Assembly: GCF_954871325.1 (NCBI RefSeq)
Contig: NC_088777.1
Span: forward strand, 4,342,509 to 4,406,508
Reading direction: 5' to 3'
DNA: 64,000 nucleotides
From: Gordionus sp. m RMFG-2023
Taxonomy: Eukaryota > Nematomorpha > Gordioida > Chordodea > Parachordodidae
Shown here piece by piece: positions 1-10,369 of the stretch. A program made the position numbers and the translations under genes. Every line of letters begins with the position of its first letter. Position 1 is the first letter of the stretch. A model generated the notes under the pieces. It was not told the origin of the DNA. It saw nothing but the letters and a program-made list of their open reading frames with translations, and did not search any database.

Positions 1-472
1 TCACCAGCCAATGGCTAACCCTAGAACTTAAAAAAGAAGATCTATGGTATTAGCCCTCAAAATGATAATAGGATGCCAGATATACGATGTACTTGCAAAT
101 AAAATTTTTGATAATCTATCTTATATTAAAAATATGTATATAAGATTAAATACGCCCTTACCCTCAAGAGCTAGTGTCGAGAGATTATTTAATAAGGCAA
201 AAACTTTCTGATCGTCGCTCTAGACTTGTGGATGATAATATTGAAATGATTTTATTATTAAAATGCAACAAATTACCAAAAATATTTATTTTTAATACAT
301 AAATTTTTTTATAATCAAAACTATTTTAATATTTATAAATGTTGATTTTTATATATTTACTATACAATAACATTATAAGCAAAAAATACAAAATTTGTTT
401 GTAAATTTTTTTTTACAAATAACGATAGCGGTAGTAGCGCGGTACTTTTAAAAGTAACGTTTAACAACTCTG
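1..472 (+). mobile_element. hAT transposon, left-arm copy (cut by window edge)
   Basis: This is the mirror copy of the hAT element at 4394-5621. Its terminal inverted repeat ends at 472 with TTTAACAACTCTG, followed by TTAATATC (473-480), which matches in reverse complement the target duplication of the other copy. Coding remnants on the plus strand (about 1-230) correspond to the end of a hAT transposase, including the dimerisation region around a SVERLF-like motif. Stops and frame changes make it non-functional. The rest of the element lies beyond position 1. Confidence 0.8.
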
Positions 473-1012
473 TTAATATCATATATAAATTTTATTTGTT
501 TAATATATACAAATTTTCTTCATACATCATATTATTGAAATCTCAAGCCTTAAAATTTTAATAAACAAAAGTAAGCTAATCACAAACAAATAAGGTTTTC
601 TTTTATGTCAAAGCATCACTATCAATCACTCTGATTAATCATTTCCTCTTGACTTCTTAAAATCGTCATTTTATTTATTAGATGTATATATAATTATATT
701 TTTAGCTGATTAAAATTTAACACTTATGTTTATTGAATACAAAATTTTTTATACAGATAAAGTTTAAAATCAAATCTTATTCTTTTAAACTGAAACAACT
801 ATTTTTGTTTGTATATATATATTTTATTGCAATAATATTAAAACTAGCTTATTTCTTAATACTATTTAAATAAAAAGGATATACATAATTTTATTTCAAA
901 AAAACAAGAAAAATATTATAAAAAGAAAATATATCACAAAAAATTGAGTGTAAATTACACTATAATACGATTAAAATGATCTGAAGATACATTTATCAAA
1001 TATATATTTAAA

Positions 1013-2110
1013 TTAAAAAAATTTTATACAGTCCATTTTTGATAATGCAGAATATGTAATATATTTCATTTCATTACCATTTTTACAATAAATAATAATT
1101 GCCGTCTGGAAAAACGTAGCAGATGCTACGATATCTAATTCATCCGCCCACGTTCCAAGTTGATGTTTTTTTGTATCAACCAAATGTTTTATTATGTCCT
1201 TCCCCATAAAATCAGTAAAAATATCATTATTTTCCAACAACATCATATAAGAGATTATAGATCCCCTTATAATTGCATGGTGATCCTCGATGCCTGTGAT
1301 CTCTTTGCTCAAGCAGCGATAATAACAATTTCCGTCACCAAGAACAGCCTCAAATTTAGGTAGATAACTTAAATTCTTAATTCGATGGCTTTTTATTCTT
1401 GATGACGAATGCCTAGCCTCTGAGCATGATATTTCTTCCATGCATTATTCGTAGCAAGGTAAGGTAACGGGAAAATATCCGGCTCTTTATATAATATTAT
1501 TTTAATATCGGTATTTTCTTTTTCCTCTTCCCCGATATTAGATTTTTGGAAGTAGGGCTTGAGGTTACACTCGTTATACTTTCTCTTCAATAGAGTATTA
1601 TCTTTATTACTCACACTATAAAGATCGTTCTCATATACCTTATCAATTATGTATGGACCAAGCCAGGCATCGGACATTTTTTCACCCTTTCTATCCGCAC
1701 GTCGTGAGTTCCAGATCAGGACCTGTTGCCCGACTTCATAAGGGATTTTATCCTTTTGCCTTTTTTGATAATCCCTTTTTTGTCTATCTTGGGCAACAAG
1801 TATATTTTCTTTTGCCCTTTTCCATACGACTGATAGGCTCATTATTCTTTCTAATAATTCACTCTCTTCAAAGTCATTCTCAATATTATTATTGATTTCC
1901 TTAAAAATATTCGGCTCAATTATTTACTGAAGGCTTTACGTTCCGACCATACATCATATAAAATGGCGTGAATCTGTAGATTTTTGGACACTGGTTCTCA
2001 TTGCAAACAGTACCCCCGGAAGAACCCTAGGCCATAGTGTTTGATCATCACTCAAAACCTTTAACATTAAGTTTTGAATAGTACGATTATTCTTTTCATT
2101 TCATTCACAA
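1013..2110 (-). mobile_element. Ty3/Gypsy-like fossil: integrase end plus OTU-like domain (left arm)
   Basis: Read on the minus strand, parts in order are: the conserved end of an integrase catalytic core (about 2110-1917), the integrase C-terminal SH3-like region with WLGPYIIDKV and LKPYF (about 1842-1500), and a domain with the OTU cysteine-protease signature GDGNCYYR followed by a WADELDIVA block (about 1400-1020). Placement of the OTU-like domain directly after integrase suggests an added 3' module. The copy is old and broken, with a few breaks; gag, protease and reverse transcriptase are absent. A mirrored copy lies at 2757-3660, and a different element of similar layout lies at 15535-16178. 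Confidence 0.75.
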
Positions 2111-2334
2111 ACTCTCGGCCTTGATCATTGATTTATATCTATATTGTATAAAATCAAAAGTTTATAAACTATCATAAATGCACATTTTTTAACCGATATA
2201 TATTTATATAATTTGATTTACAGTTGCGCAGCCATGGCGGCAAATCAGACCATAAATAAATTTACAAGTCTCTTCAGCTGTCTTTGATTTCATAGGTTCT
2301 GCCTCAACCCATTTTGTGAAATAATCAGTTTGAT

Positions 2335-2756
2335 TCATTAAAAATTAGGTGATATTTTAAAGCAAGTATTGGCAATATAATTACAAATTAAATGTACCAA
2401 TTCGATTCATTAAAAATTAGGTGATATTTTAAAGCAAGTATTGGCAGCAATTGATATAAATATAATTATAAATTTAAATGTACAAATTTGATTCATTAAA
2501 AATTTTGTGATATTTTAAAGCAATAAAGAAGAATATTTTCCTGTTATAGGTATTCAATAAAAAATATTTTTGACATTTATATGTACTTGCTTGATATATA
2601 ATTATAATTATAAATTTAAGTGTACCATCATTAAAAAATTTGTGATATTTTAAAGAAGTAAAGGAAGGATATTTTCTGTCACTAAGTATTAGCAGCAAAT
2701 GATATTTTTCTGTTACTTATATTTTGATATTTAATTGTTAATGCTTGATATAAATA
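2335..2756. repeat. Imperfect tandem repeat in the palindrome centre
   Basis: A unit containing GATTCATTAAAAATTAGGTG and then a block like TGATATTTTAAAGCAA recurs about four times (near 2335, 2403, 2488 and 2630), with spacers of varying length and increasing divergence. It lies in the unpaired centre between the two palindrome arms. No coding capacity is seen. Confidence 0.65.
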
Positions 2757-3660
2757 TAATTGAAGAGAGTGAATTATTAGAAAGAATAATGTGCCTATCA
2801 GTCGTATGGAAAAGGGCAAAAGAAAATATACTTGTTGCCCAAGATAGACAAAAAAGGGATTATTAAAAAAGGCAAAAGGATAAAATCCCTTATGAAGTCG
2901 GGCAACAGGTCCTGATCTGGAACTCACGACGTGCGGATAGAAAGGGTGAAAAAATGTTCGATCCCTGGCTTAATAGATACATAATTGATAAGGTATATGA
3001 GAACGATCTTTATAGTGTGAGTAATAAAGATAATACTCTATTAAAGAGAAAGTATAAAGGGTGTAACCTCAAGCCCTACTTCCAAAAATCTAATATCGGG
3101 GAAGAGGAAAAAGAAAATACCGATATTAAAATAATATTATATAAAGAGCCGGATATTTTCCCGTTACCTTACCTTGCTACGAATAATGCATGGAAGAAAT
3201 ATCATGCTCAGAGGCTAGGCATTCCTCATTCGTCATCAAAAATAAAAAGCCATTGAATTAAGAATTTAAGTTATCCACCTAAATTTGAGGCTGTTCTTGG
3301 TGACGGAAATTGTTATTATCGTTGCTTGAGCAAAGAGATCACAGGCAACGAGGATCAACATGCAATTATAAGTGGATCTATAATCTCTTATATGATGCTG
3401 TTGGAAAATAATAATATTTTTACTGATTTTATGACATAATAAAACATTTGGTTGATACAAAAAAACATCAACTTGGAACGTGGGCGGATGAATTAGATAT
3501 CGTAGCATCTGCTACGTTTTTCCAGACGCCAATTATTATTGTAAAAATGGTAATGAAATGAAATATATTACATATTCTGCATTATCAAAAATGGACTGTA
3601 TAAAAATTTTTAATTTAAATATATATTTGATAAATGCATCTTCAGATCATTTTAATCGTA
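2757..3660 (+). mobile_element. Ty3/Gypsy-like fossil: integrase end plus OTU-like domain (right arm)
   Basis: This is the near-identical mirror image of the left-arm fossil, now on the plus strand: integrase C-terminal region (about 2770-3200) then the OTU-like domain (about 3260-3600, with GDGNCYYR). The copy begins abruptly near 2757, further downstream in the integrase than the left copy, so the duplication breakpoint lies there. It is broken, with a few breaks. Flanking sequence 3660-4385 is non-coding and shared with the left arm. Confidence 0.75.
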
Positions 3661-3940
3661 TTATAGTGTAATATACACTCAATTTTTTGTGATAATTATG
3701 TTTCCTTTTTTGGGATATATTTTCTTTTTATAATATTTTTCTTGTTTTTTTGAAATAAAATTATGTATATCCTTTTTATTTAAATAGTATTAAGAAATCA
3801 GCTAGTTTTAATATTATTGCAATAAAATATATATATACAAACAAAAATAGTTGTTTCAGTTTAAAAGAAAACTTTATTTTATATCTGTATAAAAAATTTT
3901 GTATTCCATAAACATAAGTGTTAAATTTTAATCAGCTAAA

Positions 3941-4375
3941 AATATAATTATATATACATCTAATAAATAAAATGACGATTTTAAGAAGCCAAGAAGAAAT
4001 GATTAATCAGAGTGATAGATAGTGATTGAGATGCTTTGACATAATAGAAAACCTTATTTGTTTGTGATTTGCTTACTTTTGTCTGTTAAAATTTTAAGGC
4101 TTGAGATTCCAATAATACGATGTATGAAGAAAATTTGTATACATATTATTTATTTAAAATTTTCTGCAATAATTATATATACATCTAATTAATAAAATGA
4201 CGATTTTAAGAAGTCAAGAGGAAATGATTAATCAGAGTGAGTGATTGAGATCCCTTGACGTAATAGAAACCCTTATTTGTTTGTGATTAGCTTACTTTTG
4301 TCTATTAAAATTTTAAGGCTTGAGATTTCAATAATATGATGTATGAAGATAATTTGTATATATTAAACAAATAAA
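3941..4375. repeat. 225-bp tandem duplication in the right arm only
   Basis: Two copies in direct orientation begin near 3951 and 4176. Both carry ATAAAATGACGATTTTAAGA and the later block TTAAAATTTTAAGGCTTGAG. The left arm of the palindrome has a single copy (about 480-700). The duplication therefore arose after the arms separated, or was lost on the left. Confidence 0.75.
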
Positions 4376-4393
4376 ATTTATATATGATATTAA

Positions 4394-5621
4394 CAGAGTT
4401 GTTAAACGTTACTTTTAAAAGTAGCGCGCTACCGCTATCGCTATTTGTTAAAAAAAGTAGCTCGCTATTAGCTACTTTTTATAAATTTAATTTACAAACA
4501 AATTTTTTGCTTATAATGTTATTATATAGTAAATATATAAAAATCAACATTTATAAATATTAAAATATAGTTAGTTTTGATTATAAAAAAATTTATGTAA
4601 TAAAAATAAATTTTTATGGTAATTTGTTGCATTTTAATAATAAAATAATTTCAATATTATCATCCCCAAGTCTAGAGCGACGATCAGAAAGTTTTTGCCT
4701 TATTAAATAATCTCTCGACACTAGCACTTGGGGGTAAGGGCGTATTTAATATTATATACATATTTTTAATATAAGATAGATTATCAATAATTTTATTTGC
4801 AAGTACATCGTATGTCTGGCATCCTATTATCATTTTGAGGGCTAATGCCACAGATCTTCTTTTTAAAGTTCTAGGGTCTAGCCAATGGCCTATGATTTCC
4901 AAATAAGCTCAAAAATATTTAATCAGATCAATTTATAAATATAAATAAGTTTTTACCTTATGTTATGTGTTCAACTATCTCCCGTGGTACATATATATTA
5001 TCTCTGATAACTCTACTATTAGAGCATCTTTCATCATTTTAAAGTTATCTGCTATTTTATTTATTAGTGTCTGGCGGCATAAAATTGTTGTACCAGGGGG
5101 TAGAGTTTTAATCATCATGGTAAATGATGGATTATCAACAAAGACATTGGCTAAACTGTATAAATTATAAAATCAATTTACATTTTAAACAAATAAATTT
5201 GAAACCAGTTTTGGTTATAAATTTATTTTAAAAAATTTTCAAATCTAGGGAATGGGAAATTTGTATTATAGCTATTAAGATCATTTTCTTCCCTGGTATC
5301 TCCCATTTCATTTATATTATTGTCTGAATCACTTTCAACGATTTGGATATCCATAGGCGATGACATTTTAAATTATTAACACGTGATTTAGGTTTATAAT
5401 ACAAATGAAAATATAAATTACAAATTGAAATTATATTTTAATTTCAAAATTAAATAATAAATCATAAAAATTATGATATTATATTTAAATTTTCATGCTT
5501 ATACTTACCTCCATTATATTTTTTAAAAGTAGCGAAGTAGCGGCTACTTATTTACTTTCAAAAAAAGTAGCCGCTATTAGCTATAGCTACCAAAAAAGTT
5601 AGCGCTACTTTAACAACTCTG
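4394..5621 (-). mobile_element. hAT DNA transposon, internally deleted, with 8-bp TSD
   Basis: The ends are exact: CAGAGTTGTTAAA at 4394 and TTTAACAACTCTG ending at 5621, with further subterminal inverted similarity rich in GTAGC blocks. The flanks are a perfect 8-bp target duplication GATATTAA (4386-4393 and 5622-5629), as expected of hAT. Minus-strand coding remnants run in hAT order: an acidic N-terminus starting with ATG near 5365, a DNPSF-containing block (about 5170-5000), the block WLDPRTLKRRSVALALK (about 4885-4830), and the dimerisation motif SASVERLF near 4710. Most of the catalytic core between the last two is missing and there are stops, so it is a non-autonomous derivative. Confidence 0.9.
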
Positions 5622-5732
5622 GATATTAAGAATTGTAAAATAAATACACTCCCTTAAAAAATTATTTAAAAGAATAGAAATCATTTATATAATCATTTAA
5701 ATCTAATTTAAATAAATTTTTACAAATTGAAA

Positions 5733-6003
5733 ATGGCCGCCAATATTTTTGAAGCGATGAAAATATATATAAATAAAAAATATTTTATAATTTTAATGGC
5801 CGCCAATATATTTGAAGCGATGAACAATATATATAATAAAAAATATTTTATAATTTTAATGGCCGCCAATATATTTGAAGCGATGAATAAATGTTTAATA
5901 ATATTTATTTTAAAATTTTAATGGCCCCCAATTTGAAACGATGAAATATATAATGAATAGATATTTTACAATTTTAATGGCCGCCGATATATTTGAAGCG
6001 ATG
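5733..6003. repeat. 65-bp minisatellite, about five units
   Basis: Units begin near 5733, 5798, 5863, 5921 and 5979. Each carries AATGGCCGCCAATATATTTG and AAGCGATGAA followed by an AT-rich linker. The first three units stay in one reading frame that would encode repeated MAANIFEAM, but there is no homology, splice signal or codon bias to support a gene. The later units drift. Confidence 0.85.
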
Positions 6004-6020
6004 AAAACATCTCTTAAAAA

Positions 6021-6125
6021 TCAATACGGTATTGATTCTACAATACCAAAATATCACTACGGTATTGAATCTACAATGATAATATCAATACGGTATTGAA
6101 ACTACAATGGGTATTGATTTCACAA
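6021..6125. repeat. Short repeats around TACGGTATTGA
   Basis: Three units of about 36 bp contain the near-palindromic core TACGGTATTGA followed by CTACAAT, with a degenerate fourth. They directly follow the 65-bp minisatellite. Nothing further is recognised between 6126 and 6726. Confidence 0.65.
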
Positions 6126-6726
6126 TCCTACACCGGGCAAAAAAAAGTAATTTTTTTACAAATCTGGACCGGACGGAATATTTAAATATATCATAGAATG
6201 ATCAGGTTTTTTTTCATTTTAAAATCATTTATCTCTCGTTAATAAAATACTTGACTAGTTAATAAAAGAGAAATAAAATTATCATTTTTTTTAGTGAAAT
6301 CAATAAGATTTTAATTTGTTTTAAATAAAATATTTATTGATTTAGGAAATTAATTTATAATTGTCATTGGTCAACCCTTAAAAAATGTCTAATATTATTA
6401 TTTTAAAAACTTAAAACAATTTTCTAAGTTATTAGAATAATAATAAAATTACAATTTCAAGTCCAAAATACCTATTTATATCGAAATTATAGAATTTAAA
6501 AAAATCACTACTCTTCAATGACAACTAAATTTTGCAATGCACTGAAAAATCCAGATCGCCATTTTTACTGTATTTTAAGCATTACCATTTTTTTTTAAAC
6601 TATCGTCTCTATGACCCCATGAACGCTCTCGAGAGTTAATTTGTTGGATAGTTGAATAAATCTTAGATACATTATTGCTAACGAAAATTATATTTGAATT
6701 AAGACTAATAATAAACTTTATAATAG

Positions 6727-6943
6727 TAACGAAATGTTTCGTCTCATGGTTTGGTGAAGCCGAACCTCGTTCTGTTTCCGAAGTTCTACCCAAAGATGTC
6801 GTACCGTTCGCTCAATTTTATTCACGATATTACCGAATTAATAAAAATGGCGGTGATGGCAAGAAATTTCACGGACCCGCTTCATTTAAGGAGGCGCTGA
6901 AACAAGCGACGGCAGACGATTCTAGGAAAAAAAATTTATGCAA
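6727..6943 (+). CDS. Candidate exon encoding the second half of a PWWP-like domain
   Basis: A GC-richer island in AT-rich DNA encodes VSWFGEAEPRSVSEV, then PKDVVPFAQFY, then SFKEALKQA. This resembles the later strands and the first helix of PWWP domains, which bind methylated histone tails and DNA: the aromatic W-F-G pair, a V-P-F block and a basic helix of the FKEAL type. An AG at 6725-6726 and GTTAAT after 6943 allow a splice-bounded exon. I find no upstream exon with the PWWP signature itself and no convincing downstream exon; the neighbouring RAD9 gene is on the other strand. It could be the relic of a retired gene or one exon of a gene with very long introns. Function of the whole protein is unknown. 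Confidence 0.45.
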
Positions 6944-7566
6944 GTTAATCTTTTTTTACGATTGTTTAAGAAAAATATATTTTTTAAACATCAAATACAT
7001 TAATTAAAAGCCTATTTTTCCAATAATTAAGGTAAAATTTAACAATAATAAATAGTTTTCAACCAATAATTTAATATAATGTTTTTCAAACATTAGAATT
7101 TTATATCTTAATAATTTTCTATTATATTATTTATAGGTAGATCATTTTAATTAGATGCAAATCTCGAATATCCGGTTCCTATTGGAAATTTATATGTGCT
7201 CTATATAATATATATCACTGATAAATACAAATACGCTCTCATTTCGTTTTCCAACAAATTTATACGCCTTTTTTTATAATTTCCCAACAAAAAATGGCCC
7301 GTTAAAAAAATGTGATTAAAAAATAATTTTATAAATAATATTAAATATATATGATGGGATTTAATTTTCTGAAAAGCTTATCAAATACATAATATTTATT
7401 TATTTTTTACGTTAAATTGAATTCACGATATTTATATAATAAACACATGATTCATATCACGAAGAATGTAGAATAGAAGCTTTGCAAAGATTCTTTCCAT
7501 TCCCTTTTTATGGTTAATGGCGCATTCACGTCTCACAACCGGGTATTAAGCCTATTTTGGTTTAAT
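6944..7566. other. AT-rich spacer, nothing recognised
   Basis: This is the spacer between the PWWP-like exon and the 3' end of RAD9. No reading frame, repeat or RNA feature is convincing. It presumably holds the RAD9 3' UTR. Confidence 0.6.
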
Positions 7567-9348
7567 TTAATCTTCTTCACTTTCAGATGCTAATACAGTA
7601 TTTAATAATCCGCGATTTTTTATGAACGAATTATTTTGAACGCCTTGATTTTTGGATGCGGAACATTTGTTTGATGTATGAATAGGTACCATATCACGCG
7701 ATTCATCAATCTTTTCACGCAGATTGAATCTCAAAACATTTATATCATTGAGCAAATGTGATACTTGGATGTTTGAATGAGATGTGGTATTATGATTTTC
7801 AGAAGAATTTAATAAAGATAAATTGGTTTGGCTAGACAAAACATTTATATCATATTCGATTCTCTCCTGTGATGGTAAGAAATTATGAAACCATTTATCT
7901 TTTCCATGCCCGGGCACTTTAACATTTTCAGAAAATGCAGTGTTTCGCATTAAGGTAGTTTTATCAACCCTGATATCCCCAATCATTTTATTTTCATCAA
8001 AATCAGTTATTTCAGAGCATGTAATTTTATTATTAGACAAATTTTGTTTATGCCCATTGGTGGATTGATTATCATAATCAATAACTCCTATATCTAATAG
8101 CATGTTTTCATCTGAGAGATTAAAGGCTTGAGATATATTATCATTTTCTAACTTTTGATCAAATAAAGAATTTATGTTATTAATATTTGTTATAGTAGAT
8201 TTTCTAATATTTGGAATTTTAATATTTTTGTTGTTTTCTTGTTTTGAACATTTGTCTATATCTGATAATTGTGATAGCATAAATCTATCATCTAGCATAT
8301 CTTCTTTTTCAACCACCATTTCAGCTAATGTTGCCAGCAAAAAATTTGCCTCATAGTATTGGTCCATTTTTGAATGTAATAATAATGGCTTTCCAGCACA
8401 TTCAATTCTAAAAGTTATCTCACTTTCCATAAATTCTAGTAATAGCAATGCAGCCTTAAATTCTTTCACACAGAAAGTTATTTCAACATTTTTATTGTTT
8501 GAACAAATGTTAACATTTAGTTTGTATTTTGTAAAATCTTTAGGATATAACTGTATTCTAGTATCAAGAGCTCTTTTAGAATGATTGAAATTTTTTATAG
8601 AATTATTACAAGATATTTGGGATGTAAATATATCACTCGATTTTTTATTTACTTTATAGTTTTCCTCATCTAACTCTTCTAATGCGTAATTTTTAACCAT
8701 AACACTTTGCGAATTGATAATAAATGTGATTTCTTCAACAGAATTTGAAAACTGATTTATTAATTCTGAAAATAATTTAGGTAAGCATTTAAGTTTTGCC
8801 ATATATAAGAAAGGTTGAGATATTTCTGAACTTAACAAATTTGTTTTAGCATTATCATTTTGGGTGTCAAATTCATCATCTTCAATATCTGAGTTCTGAT
8901 CAATTGGTATAATTGCTTCTAAACTTTCACACTCAATGTAAGATAGATGATATGTTTTAGCTATATCATGTTTACAAAATAATTTAAATATTGCTTGGCA
9001 ACGATTATTATTAAGCTTTAATTTGAAATATTCAGTTTGTTGCTTTTCAATACTTGCCAGTGATTTAAATATTAAAAGTAATGATTTAATGCATAATTTG
9101 CATGTTGGTGTAACAATATTGTCATCATTATCATTATTAGTTGTATTTTCATTACAGTAAGGGTTGAATTTTTGGAAAAAGGGAGATATCAAACTTATGC
9201 AAAAATATGCAGACCTGCTTGAATTTATTGTTTTTAAATGTAAACCATTTTCATATGTTTCAAAGTAAATATCCTCACCAATTTTGCAAAATGAATGTAT
9301 TATTTTAGCAAACGTCTTAATATTTGGTCCAGCAACTATACATTTCAT
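7567..9348 (-). CDS. RAD9: RAD9 checkpoint clamp subunit
   Basis: The gene encodes a 593-residue RAD9, subunit of the 9-1-1 (RAD9-HUS1-RAD1) PCNA-like ring loaded at damaged DNA to activate ATR. The N-terminus MKCIVAGPN, then NGLHLKTINSSRSAY (residues 34-48), matches the RAD9 family closely. The clamp domain spans about residues 1-343 and ends with the FLLATLAEM strand. It is longer than vertebrate clamp domains because of Asn/Asp-rich insertions near 65-80 and 150-175. Residues 344-593 form a low-complexity Ser/Asn-rich tail, as in other RAD9 proteins. The tail ends VLASESEED, resembling the acidic serine motif at the vertebrate C-terminus that binds TOPBP1 when phosphorylated. It has no introns, unlike its split neighbours. 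The start is the first Met and fits the family. Confidence 0.93.
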   Translation of the reverse strand: MKCIVAGPNIKTFAKIIHSFCKIGEDIYFETYENGLHLKTINSSRSAYFCISLISPFFQKFNPYCNENTTNNDNDDNIVTPTCKLCIKSLLLIFKSLASIEKQQTEYFKLKLNNNRCQAIFKLFCKHDIAKTYHLSYIECESLEAIIPIDQNSDIEDDEFDTQNDNAKTNLLSSEISQPFLYMAKLKCLPKLFSELINQFSNSVEEITFIINSQSVMVKNYALEELDEENYKVNKKSSDIFTSQISCNNSIKNFNHSKRALDTRIQLYPKDFTKYKLNVNICSNNKNVEITFCVKEFKAALLLLEFMESEITFRIECAGKPLLLHSKMDQYYEANFLLATLAEMVVEKEDMLDDRFMLSQLSDIDKCSKQENNKNIKIPNIRKSTITNINNINSLFDQKLENDNISQAFNLSDENMLLDIGVIDYDNQSTNGHKQNLSNNKITCSEITDFDENKMIGDIRVDKTTLMRNTAFSENVKVPGHGKDKWFHNFLPSQERIEYDINVLSSQTNLSLLNSSENHNTTSHSNIQVSHLLNDINVLRFNLREKIDESRDMVPIHTSNKCSASKNQGVQNNSFIKNRGLLNTVLASESEED

Positions 9349-10369
9349 GTTTTCTTTGATAAATTTTTAATTTAATTAGATAAGATAAGAAGATACTAAT
9401 CTTTATGCAATTTATAATAAGTGCGTCTGCTAATTTAAATTTTAACAATCTAGATGAATAAATAATTTTGCTTTAATTTTATTATTGTTTAAATAATAGA
9501 TTGGCGAATTTATATAATAAATCAATACTTATTATAGGTGTTGTAAATTAAAAAATGAACAAAATTTTAGTCAGCTTAATTATTTAATACGTCTTGACAA
9601 GGAGGAAAATTAATTATAATTTTAAAAAAATATATATATTATTTTAATAGATTTTGAGTGCAAGAATATCTACGAATATATGAATAGTGTTGTTATAAAA
9701 TAAGAGAATAACATTTTATGAGGGTATCCCATAAATTAAAAAATAATATAATAATATTCATATTTCTTTCTTTATTATTTCGAATTCATATAATTGAGAT
9801 TAAATAAAATTTATATTAGAAAAAAATTTTTTTTAGTTATTATAACTTGTCTTCACCTACAGAAGCCTTCATAGTTTGAATGTAAGAATCAAGTTCCTAA
9901 ATCGATAATACTACACTTCTAGTAATTGGGTGGGATATCAAGATCAATATGTATTCCTGTGAGATTTAGGAATAAATTTTGGACATTGTGTTAAAAAATT
10001 AAAACATAATGCTAGCCTAAACGCTTTATTTATATTCATTTCAGAATATATTTTCACATAGGATGTATAATGTAGTATATTTCCTTTATAATTATATGAG
10101 AAAAAATGATGTCTATTTATTAGGACAATGTGATAGTTCATATAAAAAATACCTGAACTACATTAATGTATAATTGGTCCATCGAAAATGTTTGTTAAAG
10201 TAATTGAACTGGGACTGAAATTGGCAAACTAGTGCTAAAATTTATTTGATATATTTATATGAATAGTTAAAGATATTGTTCTGTTTTGCAATAAATAAAA
10301 AGTTAAAGATATTAAGATTAATTGTGACCCTACCCCATTGCCCTACCCTAAATGTTTGTTCCCTCGACT
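9349..10369. other. AT-rich intergenic DNA upstream of RAD9
   Basis: The RAD9 promoter must lie here, but no element can be named with confidence. No homologous coding sequence, tRNA or clear repeat is seen. Confidence 0.6.

Larger units (their letters stand above)
1..4892. repeat. Large inverted duplication (palindrome)
   Basis: The sequence from about 1 to 1877 recurs as its reverse complement from about 2757 to 4892. Both arms contain, from the centre outward, the end of a Gypsy-like integrase, an OTU-like domain, about 1 kb of non-coding AT-rich DNA, and a hAT transposon. The hAT junction is the same in both arms: target duplication TTAATATC at 473-480 on the left and its reverse complement GATATTAA at 4386-4393 on the right. 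The arms differ by scattered substitutions and by a 225-bp tandem duplication found only in the right arm. The left arm runs off the window. The centre (about 1878-2756) is unpaired. Confidence 0.88.

Noticed and set aside
5727-5921. A 64-codon gene encoding repeated MAANIFEAM
   Set aside because: It is explained by minisatellite repetition; no start context, splice signals or homology.
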